Source: Pseudobacteriovorax sp.
Lineage (GTDB): Bacteria > Bdellovibrionota_B > Oligoflexia > Oligoflexales > Oligoflexaceae
DNA: 64,000 nt
Direction: 5' to 3'
Assembly (NCBI GenBank): GCA_013215145.1
Contig: JABSRP010000023.1
Coordinates: 84,510 to 148,509, forward strand
Both the position numbers and the translations under genes were made by a program. The notes under the pieces were generated by a model. That model had not been told where the DNA came from. It worked only from the letters and a program-made list of their open reading frames with translations, and searched no databases. The number at the start of each line of letters is the position of its first letter. Position 1 is the first letter of the stretch. Positions 9,303 through 16,317 of the stretch are shown here, piece after piece.

Positions 9303-9692
9303 ATGGTGGCGAACTATCTGTTAAAAGCTTTGCTTGGATGGGGGCTGTTGTCTGCCTATGGTGCGGTTGTCGCAAAGGTAGAGAGAGAAGAATATAGCCC
9401 GATGGAACACCCGGCTACGGATATTCCTCAAAATCCGGACAAATTTCGCTGGATTGTGGACGACGCGATTGGCGGCAAAAAAGTGAGTACCAATGGAGCG
9501 CCCGTCGTTATCTTTCGGGAAATGGAGCCTGCGGTTGTGGGAGCACTAACAAAAGGAACTGAGATAAACTTAACTAAAGTGCGAACCTACAAGGGGGTTA
9601 ACTATTGGGCCGTCACCTATACGAACGAGGCTGGTGAGGATCGCGATGGTTGGCTCAGTGGCATGTTTATCCTTCGTGGCTCTCCACGATGA
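9303..9692 (+). CDS. secreted SH3-like protein
   Basis: A 129-residue exported protein. ATG at 9303 is preferred because AGGAG ends 10 nt upstream and it gives a normal signal peptide (MVANYLLKALLGWGLLSAYGAVVA); GTG at 9297 and a longer TTG start also exist in frame. The mature part (about residues 60-128) contains PVVIFREMEPAVVGALTKG and WAVTYTNEAGEDRDGWLSG, a pattern of bacterial SH3-type domains. It could bind peptidoglycan or another envelope component. It is convergent with the RES toxin gene, with 28 nt between the stops. Confidence 0.6.
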   Translation: MVANYLLKALLGWGLLSAYGAVVAKVEREEYSPMEHPATDIPQNPDKFRWIVDDAIGGKKVSTNGAPVVIFREMEPAVVGALTKGTEINLTKVRTYKGVNYWAVTYTNEAGEDRDGWLSGMFILRGSPR

Positions 9693-9720
9693 TGTATCTG
9701 TAAAAAAAGAGGCCTATCCA

Positions 9721-10398
9721 TTAGCGAACGTCAGAAAACCTCACCTGTTCGGGAAGATCGTGAGCAAAGTCTGACCTGTATCTCATGGCCTGATCGGCAC
9801 TAGGGTCCATAGTCAAGTAAAGAGGCCATATCCCTTCACTACGCTGAGACAGGCGTTCTATCCTAAAGACGCCATAGCAATATCCCTTTCGGCTGGGATC
9901 CCTAAGGGAGGCGTATTGCGCCGTTCGCCTGGTTTTGTTGCTAATAGACCAGTTGTGAAACAAGCTATAGTCGCTTTTTTCGAGCCTTTCAGGGTCCTCC
10001 ACTTTGATGTCAGCGCAGTCTTGGAGGTCGAGCTTCACCGATCCAAGCATCTTTTTGCTGTAGCTTTGCGAGAAGGCACTGGTATGGCTTGCCAAGCGAA
10101 ACCGCATAAAATGGTATGCCGACTCGTAGGCACAGGTGCGAGCAGTATCGGCTGCATAAAAACAGCGAATAGTAGACCCTGCGGGCACCAAGCGGCTCTG
10201 AAATTGAGTCCCCACTGGAATGGGGTAGCGAAAGGGTGCTGCTATCCAAGGCTCGTGGGGGTATCGCTGAGCTGACTGGTCCGAGGTGCCGTTGATCTCC
10301 TCTTCTAAGAAGTCCACCTCTCTAGCCGAAAGCTCGTCTCCTCCGTAACTCATGTCCGTGGGGGAGAAGATACGAAAAACAGTGGGATAGGATGACAC
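9721..10398 (-). CDS. RES-domain toxin of a RES/Xre toxin-antitoxin pair
   Basis: A 225-residue RES-family protein. Characterised members of the family consume NAD+ or modify proteins with ADP-ribose. Family features: FYAADTARTCAYESAYH (residues 80-96) with the conserved Tyr and Glu, and RTAQYASLRDPSRKGYC near 155-172, matching the typical serine-Arg-Asp-Pro segment. The start is GTG at 10398, only 2 nt after the antitoxin stop. The RES domain is moderately diverged, and I infer toxicity from the family and the pairing. Confidence 0.8.
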   Translation of the reverse strand: MSSYPTVFRIFSPTDMSYGGDELSAREVDFLEEEINGTSDQSAQRYPHEPWIAAPFRYPIPVGTQFQSRLVPAGSTIRCFYAADTARTCAYESAYHFMRFRLASHTSAFSQSYSKKMLGSVKLDLQDCADIKVEDPERLEKSDYSLFHNWSISNKTRRTAQYASLRDPSRKGYCYGVFRIERLSQRSEGIWPLYLTMDPSADQAMRYRSDFAHDLPEQVRFSDVR

Positions 10399-10400
10399 GA

Positions 10401-10814
10401 TTAAACCCCCAAGCCTCTTTGGTAGTCGAGATATTGTTTTACTGTGACGGCGCCTAATATGCCTGACTTAACAAGATCCGACGGCGACGCACCATGAAAG
10501 TCGGAATTGCTGGCATAAAACCAAATGGCTCGGTCTTTCGGGTTGGTGAATATGGAATATAAGGAGCGATGGATCGATGCTAAGACGAGGAATTTTTGAT
10601 AGTCGTTATCACGTTCCTTCTGGCTGACATTGTAGCCGCACTCGCCAGCTCGAATCCACTTGCCAATAACGCTCCTGGACAGTCCCAAATGGAGGGCTAA
10701 TTTTGCATTGTTTTGATCGAAAAGTATCTCTAGTATCTGCAACATAAGCTTACAGATAGCTTGCTTTTTCTCTTTGTCAGACAGTTCCTGCCTTTGTTGT
10801 GCCACTATCGTCAT
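10401..10814 (-). CDS. Xre/MbcA/ParS-type antitoxin
   Basis: A 137-residue antitoxin partner of the RES toxin. The N-terminal half is helical and includes a helix-turn-helix-like segment LALHLGLSRSVIGKWIRAG (about residues 40-58). The C-terminal half, with NPKDRAIWFYASNSDFHGAS and then DYQRG, matches the toxin-binding domain of ParS/MbcA proteins. GGGAGG precedes ATG by about 7 nt. Antitoxin-first order is normal for this class. Two matching palindromes upstream suggest autoregulation. Confidence 0.8.
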   Translation of the reverse strand: MTIVAQQRQELSDKEKKQAICKLMLQILEILFDQNNAKLALHLGLSRSVIGKWIRAGECGYNVSQKERDNDYQKFLVLASIHRSLYSIFTNPKDRAIWFYASNSDFHGASPSDLVKSGILGAVTVKQYLDYQRGLGV

Positions 10815-10847
10815 GAAACACCTCCCAGCCCAATATAGCTAAGGTCG

Positions 10848-10861
10848 GTAGATATATCTAC
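10848..10861. promoter_or_regulatory. operator palindrome 1 of the toxin-antitoxin operon
   Basis: Perfect palindrome GTAGATATATCTAC, 33 nt upstream of the antitoxin ATG. It shares the half-site GTAGAT/ATCTAC with the second palindrome at 10921-10936. It is the likely binding site of the antitoxin or toxin-antitoxin complex. Confidence 0.65.
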
Positions 10862-10920
10862 ATGTTTTACAAAATATCTCCATAACCCTTGTAAGATAAT
10901 GATAATACTGCTATAAAATG

Positions 10921-10936
10921 TGTAGATAAATCTACA
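10921..10936. promoter_or_regulatory. operator palindrome 2 of the toxin-antitoxin operon
   Basis: TGTAGAT-AA-ATCTACA, a perfect inverted repeat with 7-bp arms, 73 nt from the centre-proximal site (start to start). Two copies of one half-site on either side of an AT-rich stretch fit cooperative autorepression. Confidence 0.65.
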
Positions 10937-11059
10937 GAATTTGCAGATGAACGACGTATTGGGGTTTGAGTGGAAAAGAAGGATCCACTGCCGAGGCTCT
11001 CTTCGATAGCTGTTGTCGAGAAACCTCGGAGCTGTTGCGGAAGGGGGTAACGTGAGCCT

Positions 11060-11809
11060 TCAGATTTGACTAAAACCGCCATCAACCTCAATCTCGGCAC
11101 CCACGATGTAGGACGATTGCTCACTTGCCAAAAATGCCACAGCGTTTGCGACTTCTTCAGACTGACCAAATCGCTTCACTGGCACTTTCTCGATCATCTG
11201 CTGGGAAAACTGATCGAGCGCCTCTTGAGGCATGCCTAACTTACCGAATATCGGCGTTTCAATGGGGCCCGGTGCAATAGCGTTAACGCGGATTTTGCGT
11301 TCTACCAGGTCTGCAGATAGGGTTCGGGCCATGGATCGAAGCCCAGCCTTAGACAGTGAGTAGACACTTGTGCCTGGCATGCCTTTGACATTGACCACAG
11401 ACGTCGTCAAGACAACCGAGGAGCCTTCATTCAGGATGGGTAACAGACTCTGGACCGTGAAGTAGGCACCTTTGAGATTGATATTGATCACTTTATCAAA
11501 ATGGTCCTCCGTCGCGTCACTTAAAGGGGCAAACTCAGCAATACCTGCATTGACAAAAAGGATGTCTAGGCTGCCGAACTCTTTTTTCACCTGCTCGTAA
11601 AGGTTGGCTCGATCCTCGCGACTGGCGACATCGGTTTTGATGGCGATGGGGTTGCCTGGGATTTCCTTAAGCGCTTTTTCAAGGTCGGCCTCGTTGCGAG
11701 CGGCAATAGCCACGCGGGCACCATCATTGGCAAGCCTAATGGCCGTCGCAAGTCCGATTCCTGTAGAACCACCAGTGATCAATGCTGTTTTTCCATTTAG
11801 CTGTGACAT
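11060..11809 (-). CDS. short-chain dehydrogenase/reductase
   Basis: A 249-residue classical SDR that uses NAD(P)H. Signatures: TGGSTGIG (residues 12-19) for cofactor binding, VNAG near 87, catalytic Ser near 138 and YSLSK near 153, then the PG motif and a DGGF C-terminus. Substrate unknown. It lies downstream of a TetR gene on the same strand and has its own operator-like inverted repeat 23 nt before ATG, so the TetR protein probably controls it. Confidence 0.88.
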   Translation of the reverse strand: MSQLNGKTALITGGSTGIGLATAIRLANDGARVAIAARNEADLEKALKEIPGNPIAIKTDVASREDRANLYEQVKKEFGSLDILFVNAGIAEFAPLSDATEDHFDKVININLKGAYFTVQSLLPILNEGSSVVLTTSVVNVKGMPGTSVYSLSKAGLRSMARTLSADLVERKIRVNAIAPGPIETPIFGKLGMPQEALDQFSQQMIEKVPVKRFGQSEEVANAVAFLASEQSSYIVGAEIEVDGGFSQI

Positions 11810-11831
11810 GTCAGAACTCCTTCATAAAACT

Positions 11832-11849
11832 GCCTACTAGTAGATAGGC
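11832..11849. promoter_or_regulatory. putative TetR operator upstream of the SDR
   Basis: Inverted repeat GCCTA-N8-TAGGC between the TetR and SDR genes. It shares the GCCTA/TAGGC arms with the longer repeat at 12451-12476 upstream of the TetR gene itself. Confidence 0.6.
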
Positions 11850-11867
11850 CATGACAACTAAAAGAAC

Positions 11868-12434
11868 TTAAGCGCAAAGGCTTAATTTTAAATCGTTTTT
11901 TATCACAGATATGTGATTTTTGCCAAATACACGGCCGTAATGCATAGAACCCTTGACCATGGCGAGTATCGCCTGAGCCTTATCACTTGGGTTGCTGGCA
12001 AACCGAAAGTCACCCTTATCCAAGCCCTGGCTGAGTATCTCCGAGAGAATCCTTCTCTCCAGTTGGCAGATGCTCTCGACCTTGCGCTGAACGGTTTTGG
12101 GTAGATTCAGAAAATCGTGCTGCAACGACACGATTGTGCAGATACGGCCCGAACACGCTGACTCCTCACAGCCATGCCCGATTAATCCCCATATTTTTTC
12201 GAAGCCACTCCAATTTTTTGATAGTAAAAACGCCTCTTTATCTAATAAATAGTGAGTCACTTTGTCGAGAACTGCCAAAGCTAAGTCCTCTTTTTTTGGA
12301 AAATGATGGTGGATGCTAGCCTTTCGGATTCCAAGAGCCTTTTCAAGGTCGCCGTAGCTAAAGCCACCATAACCGTTGAGGTCGATCAGTTGCTGGGCGT
12401 TGTCTACGATTTGGCTTTTACGATCCTGCATCAT
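11868..12434 (-). CDS. TetR-family transcriptional regulator
   Basis: A regulator of about 188 residues. The N-terminal helix-turn-helix reads YGDLEKALGIRKASIHHHFP, with the family-typical KxSxYxHFxxK ending. The C-terminal ligand domain includes two cysteines near 100 (ESACSGRIC), which may matter for sensing. ATG at 12434 (or 12431) is preferred over the upstream ATG at 12446 because AAAGGA precedes it. A perfect 9-bp inverted repeat sits just upstream, so it likely represses itself, the SDR downstream, and perhaps the divergent hydrolase gene. Confidence 0.85.
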   Translation of the reverse strand: MMQDRKSQIVDNAQQLIDLNGYGGFSYGDLEKALGIRKASIHHHFPKKEDLALAVLDKVTHYLLDKEAFLLSKNWSGFEKIWGLIGHGCEESACSGRICTIVSLQHDFLNLPKTVQRKVESICQLERRILSEILSQGLDKGDFRFASNPSDKAQAILAMVKGSMHYGRVFGKNHISVIKNDLKLSLCA

Positions 12435-12450
12435 GTTTCCTTTCATTTTG

Positions 12451-12476
12451 CAGCCTACCTATTAGTCGGTAGGCTG
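12451..12476. promoter_or_regulatory. putative TetR operator between tetR and the metallo-hydrolase gene
   Basis: CAGCCTACC-N8-GGTAGGCTG: perfect 9-bp arms around an 8-nt spacer, directly upstream of the TetR gene and about 160 nt upstream of the divergent MBL-fold gene. Confidence 0.75.
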
Positions 12477-12634
12477 TCAAGAAACCTTTAGCTTAAACTT
12501 GCTTGAGGGGTTTAAGTGCCAGTAAGTCCATCGATCTTTCGCTTTCCTGTCCTGAAGCCGCAATCCGCGCCTACCTTTTTCGCCGGTTTCGGGCTATCAC
12601 CCTCCATAGACAATCATCAGGAGGTTTATTTCGC

Positions 12635-13537
12635 ATGAGAACATTTATCGCCAGTTTTGGCATCTTTGTCGCCTTGGCTGCATCAGCTCAGCAGGATTTC
12701 TCGAAGGTTCAGATCGAAACCCAAAAGCTATCCAAGTCCATTGCTATCCTCAAAGGAGCAGGTGGTAATATTGGAATTTCGTATGGCGCCGACGGCGTCT
12801 TCATCATTGACGATCAATACGCTCCCCTCCATGACAAAATCATGGCGGCCATTCGAGCATTGACCAGAGAGCCGCCTAAGTTTGTGATCAACACCCACTG
12901 GCACGGTGACCATACCGGCGGTAACGAGCAGATGGGCAAGAAAGGATCGATCATCGTGGCTCACGAAAATGTGCGCAAACGCCTGAGCAGCGAGCAATTG
13001 ATAGGCCTGTTCCAAATGAAGGTTCCCCCATCACCCGATGCCGCTCTGCCCGTGATTACTTTTAACGACCAGATAACCTTCCACCTCAATGGCGATGAGA
13101 TTCATGTGATGCATGTCTCCCATGCTCACACTGATGGTGACGCTATGGTGCAGTTTGAGAAGGCCAATATTCTTCATATGGGCGATCTGTTTTTCAATGG
13201 CAACTTTCCCTTTATAGATGTGAGCTCTGGCGGTTCTGTCACAGGATTGATAGCAGCTCTAGAAAAAGCTATGACTCTCACCAACAAACAGTCAAAAATC
13301 ATCCCTGGTCACGGACCTATGGCCACGCGGGAGGACCTTAAGGCCTATTTAGACATGATCCGATCTTCCAAAGATCTAGTGGCCAAGCATGTGGCAGCGG
13401 GCAAACCCTTGGCAGAGATCATTCAGGCCAAGCCCCTGGCCAAGTTTGCCAAGAAATGGGGCAATGGCTTTATACAAGAGGACGTATTTGTTCGTATCCT
13501 TCACGAAAGCCTCTCAGCTCCGATCAAATCATCCTGA
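12635..13537 (+). CDS. secreted metallo-beta-lactamase-fold hydrolase
   Basis: A 300-residue periplasmic zinc hydrolase. ATG at 12635 is chosen because AGGAGG lies 10 nt upstream and gives a clean signal peptide (cut near ASAQ-QDF); the open frame reaches back to 12503 without a site. Zinc ligands: HWHGDHTGG (about residues 88-96), the second histidine set HVSHAHTDGD, the bridging Asp in HMGDLF and the last His in PGHGP. It is of the type seen in quinoprotein-associated or B3-like hydrolases; the substrate is unknown. Divergent from the TetR gene and possibly controlled by it. Confidence 0.87.
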   Translation: MRTFIASFGIFVALAASAQQDFSKVQIETQKLSKSIAILKGAGGNIGISYGADGVFIIDDQYAPLHDKIMAAIRALTREPPKFVINTHWHGDHTGGNEQMGKKGSIIVAHENVRKRLSSEQLIGLFQMKVPPSPDAALPVITFNDQITFHLNGDEIHVMHVSHAHTDGDAMVQFEKANILHMGDLFFNGNFPFIDVSSGGSVTGLIAALEKAMTLTNKQSKIIPGHGPMATREDLKAYLDMIRSSKDLVAKHVAAGKPLAEIIQAKPLAKFAKKWGNGFIQEDVFVRILHESLSAPIKSS

Positions 13538-13544
13538 AGGCCAT

Positions 13545-13576
13545 AAAAAAGACCCGCCGAAGGGGTCGGGCGGGTC
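13545..13576 (-). terminator. terminator of the minus-strand secreted protein gene
   Basis: GACCCGCC (13551-13558) pairs with GGCGGGTC (13569-13576). On the minus strand it is followed by six T. It lies between the convergent ends of the hydrolase gene and the gene at 13629-14249, and may stop both. Confidence 0.75.
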
Positions 13577-13583
13577 AAAACAT

Positions 13584-13605
13584 GCTTAGACCAGGAGGTC
13601 TAAGC
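13584..13605. repeat. perfect 9-bp hairpin between convergent genes
   Basis: GCTTAGACC-AGGA-GGTCTAAGC. A second stem-loop just upstream (minus strand) of the T-tailed terminator, probably part of a double termination or mRNA-end structure. Confidence 0.5.
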
Positions 13606-13628
13606 TATGATGAGATCGTGAGATCTTA

Positions 13629-14249
13629 TTATTCGTAAGTGACTGGGCCAGAGATTGGGTTGCAGTCTAGGTCTAAGCCTCTTTGAGCTAGGTAGTCTTC
13701 AAGTGAAGTGAAAACACCTGTTCGCTCGTTGAATAATGGAGTTCCGCCAAGATACATGGTGTCTACTGGATCACAGTATCGGTTAAGCTCTTGCTTTACA
13801 GGAGCTTGGGCAAGAAGAAAGGCTGCGTCTTTTGTCTCAAATGGCTCGCCATTGACGTCGATGATGTTAGTTAAGATGACTTTCTGCTTGGCTTCTTTAG
13901 AAACCGTCACAACCACCTCAAGGTCTGCTGGAACTGGATCATACTGGAGCGTGCAGAATATTCCGGTACCGTCTTCAGGAATCGTACGAACGATCTGAGC
14001 AGAAACTAAGACTTTATCTTCAAATGGAACAGTAACAAGGGCGGGTACGTTTTGCGCCGCAACGCAGCTGTTACTTCCCTGAATGACTGATCCTTTAATC
14101 TCGTAAGTCACTGAGTCACTTGTATTCTCTAGAATAGACACTGAACTTACCGTCAATGGAGTTCCATAAGATACTGTTTTTGTTTGAGCATTGGCAGAAA
14201 GTGAAAGAGCGAAGCTTGTGGCTAGAGCAAATTTGATCATTGATGTCAT
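13629..14249 (-). CDS. secreted protein of unknown function
   Basis: A 206-residue exported protein with a signal peptide cut near ANAQ-TKT (residues 19-22). The mature part looks mostly beta, with cysteines at about 62, 98, 159 and 197 that could form two disulfides. There is no family I recognise. It has its own terminator and a 268-nt upstream region before the divergent GH15 gene. Confidence 0.65.
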   Translation of the reverse strand: MTSMIKFALATSFALSLSANAQTKTVSYGTPLTVSSVSILENTSDSVTYEIKGSVIQGSNSCVAAQNVPALVTVPFEDKVLVSAQIVRTIPEDGTGIFCTLQYDPVPADLEVVVTVSKEAKQKVILTNIIDVNGEPFETKDAAFLLAQAPVKQELNRYCDPVDTMYLGGTPLFNERTGVFTSLEDYLAQRGLDLDCNPISGPVTYE

Positions 14250-14517
14250 CGTTGTATTCCTTGTCGAAGTGAACTGTTTGTTTCGAGTGAGGCAGTTCTA
14301 GCAGGCTTCATCATAAATCCATAGGCTTGGCCGTCCAGTTAATGTCGAATCGACGTCCCTGTGACTGTCTCACAGTAATCATCGTGGGCTCTCACCCGTG
14401 TTTGGCAAGGTGTCTGGGGTAATCTTCGTTGGTGTTGAAGCCCGATCCATTTCAAGGCTTTTGCATAAATCTCAGTCTGTTATGATGTTGCGAAACCAGA
14501 CCTTGTGAGGAGTAGAT

Positions 14518-16317
14518 ATGGACTTGGGTATTGTTGGGAACTGCCAGTATAGTGCTCTGATAGATCGCCAGGGGAATGTGAAGTGGTTATGTTGGCCACG
14601 GTTTGACTCAGATTTTATTTTCGGAAGTTTGCTCGACTCGGACAAAGGAGGAACCTTTCAGATCTCTCCCGGAGACGGCAGGCTAGGTGAGCAGAGCTAT
14701 GTTGGTAACACAAATATACTTAGGACCACCTTTCGCGATGAAAAAGGTGCCTTCGAAGTCATCGACTTTGCTCCTAGGTTTATGCAGTCCAATCGATACT
14801 ACAAACCAAAGATGCTGGTACGCATCATTCGGCCGTTGGAGGGGCGCCCCCGTTGCTGTGTAAATATTGAATGCCGCACTAATTATGGCAAAGATATCTG
14901 CAGCGATTCCTTGGAGTCGAATCATATCGAATTTTTTGGCCGGGATGCTCCCGTAAGGCTAACCACCAATGCGCCGCTTACTTATGTCAAAAACGGTAGA
15001 GAGTTTTCCGTGGATAGGAGCTTTTACTTTGCACTGACCCAGGGGCATCCAGTAGAGGCTGATCTCGTAGAAACCTGCCAAAGTTTTCTAGTAAAAACAA
15101 AGCAGTACTGGGAAACCTGGATCAAGCACAGCTATCTGCCACCACAGTTTCAAAACGAAGTGATCCGCTCGGCTTTGGTTCTTAAGCTGCATCAGTTTGA
15201 GGATACCGGCGCCATCATCGCCGCTACGACTACCAGTATTCCTGAGGCTGGCGGTACCGAGCGCAACTGGGATTATCGCTACTGCTGGATCCGGGATGCT
15301 GTGTTTTCTTTATCAGCACTGCAGCGGCTCACCCACTTTGAGGAGTTGGAGAAGTTCATCCTTTATCTCAATAATATTGTTGAGGACTCTAAGGATCAAG
15401 ATTACTTTATCCAGCCAGTTTACGGGATTGGCGGCGAGCAAGATCTTAGCGAAAGGATCTTAGATTACCTTGAAGGGTATTTAGGCAATAAGCCAGTTCG
15501 CATTGGTAATCAGGCCGCTGAGCATCTCCAGTATGATGTTTACGGCGAGATACTACTAGCCATTAGCCCGATATTCTTAGATCAACGCTTCCTTCCGGAA
15601 AAATGCCTCCTACCGATCTCTGTTGTGGATCGTCTCACCGAACAGATCGAAAAATACCTGGTAAGTCCTGATGCTGGTCTTTGGGAGTTTCGGGGTAAGG
15701 CTCAAGTTCACACGTTTACCCTGCTATTAAATTGGGCTGGGCTTTTGGTGAGCGAAAAAATCTACCACAGTGTAGGTGAAGCAGAAAAGGCTGATAGTTG
15801 TCGACAGTTGCTGACAAAATTAAGCGAATTTATCGAAAAGGAAACTTGGAACGAAGATATCTCAGCGTACACTCAAGCCGCTGACAGCACCGATCTAGAC
15901 GCGTCCCTACTCATGTTGATTAATATGGGATACTTAGAAGCGGATGATCCAAAAGCCCACAAGTTAGTAGATCAGATAATAAAAAACCTTTCTCATAACA
16001 ACGGATTATTGCATCGTTATAAAGCACCAGATGATTTTGGAGCAACAGAAAACGCCTTTCTGATTTGCTCGTTTTGGCTAGTTGAGTCCTTGGCTCGCTT
16101 GAATCGCCGTGAAGAAGCTCTGAGTCTGCTGAAATCCCTTATGACCTGTAGCAATCATTTGGGTCTGTTCAGCGAAGATGTGGATCCGGCCACGGGGACG
16201 CCATGGGGAAACTTCCCGCAAACGTACTCGCATGTTGGCCTTATTAATGCGGTATTTGCGTTGTTTCCCCATCATGGAACCCTTTATCTAGAGAAGAATA
16301 GGGAGCGCCAATCATGA
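14518..16317 (+). CDS. glycoside hydrolase family 15 (glucoamylase/trehalase-like)
   Basis: A cytoplasmic (alpha/alpha)6-barrel hydrolase of 599 residues that cleaves alpha-glucosides; in some bacteria GH15 members are trehalases. The N-terminal beta domain begins DLGIVGNCQYSALID. The general acid region is PEAGGTERNWDYRYCWIRD (about 241-259). The second acid lies near LFSEDVDPATGTPWGNFPQ close to residue 555. There is no signal peptide. Its stop overlaps the start of the OtsAB gene by 4 nt (ATGA), which ties it to trehalose turnover rather than starch use. Confidence 0.88.
   Translation: MDLGIVGNCQYSALIDRQGNVKWLCWPRFDSDFIFGSLLDSDKGGTFQISPGDGRLGEQSYVGNTNILRTTFRDEKGAFEVIDFAPRFMQSNRYYKPKMLVRIIRPLEGRPRCCVNIECRTNYGKDICSDSLESNHIEFFGRDAPVRLTTNAPLTYVKNGREFSVDRSFYFALTQGHPVEADLVETCQSFLVKTKQYWETWIKHSYLPPQFQNEVIRSALVLKLHQFEDTGAIIAATTTSIPEAGGTERNWDYRYCWIRDAVFSLSALQRLTHFEELEKFILYLNNIVEDSKDQDYFIQPVYGIGGEQDLSERILDYLEGYLGNKPVRIGNQAAEHLQYDVYGEILLAISPIFLDQRFLPEKCLLPISVVDRLTEQIEKYLVSPDAGLWEFRGKAQVHTFTLLLNWAGLLVSEKIYHSVGEAEKADSCRQLLTKLSEFIEKETWNEDISAYTQAADSTDLDASLLMLINMGYLEADDPKAHKLVDQIIKNLSHNNGLLHRYKAPDDFGATENAFLICSFWLVESLARLNRREEALSLLKSLMTCSNHLGLFSEDVDPATGTPWGNFPQTYSHVGLINAVFALFPHHGTLYLEKNRERQS

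Noticed and set aside
10992..11030. CCGAGG...CCTCGG hairpin as terminator of the SDR gene
   Set aside because: Only 6-bp outer arms, a long imperfect interior and no T run.
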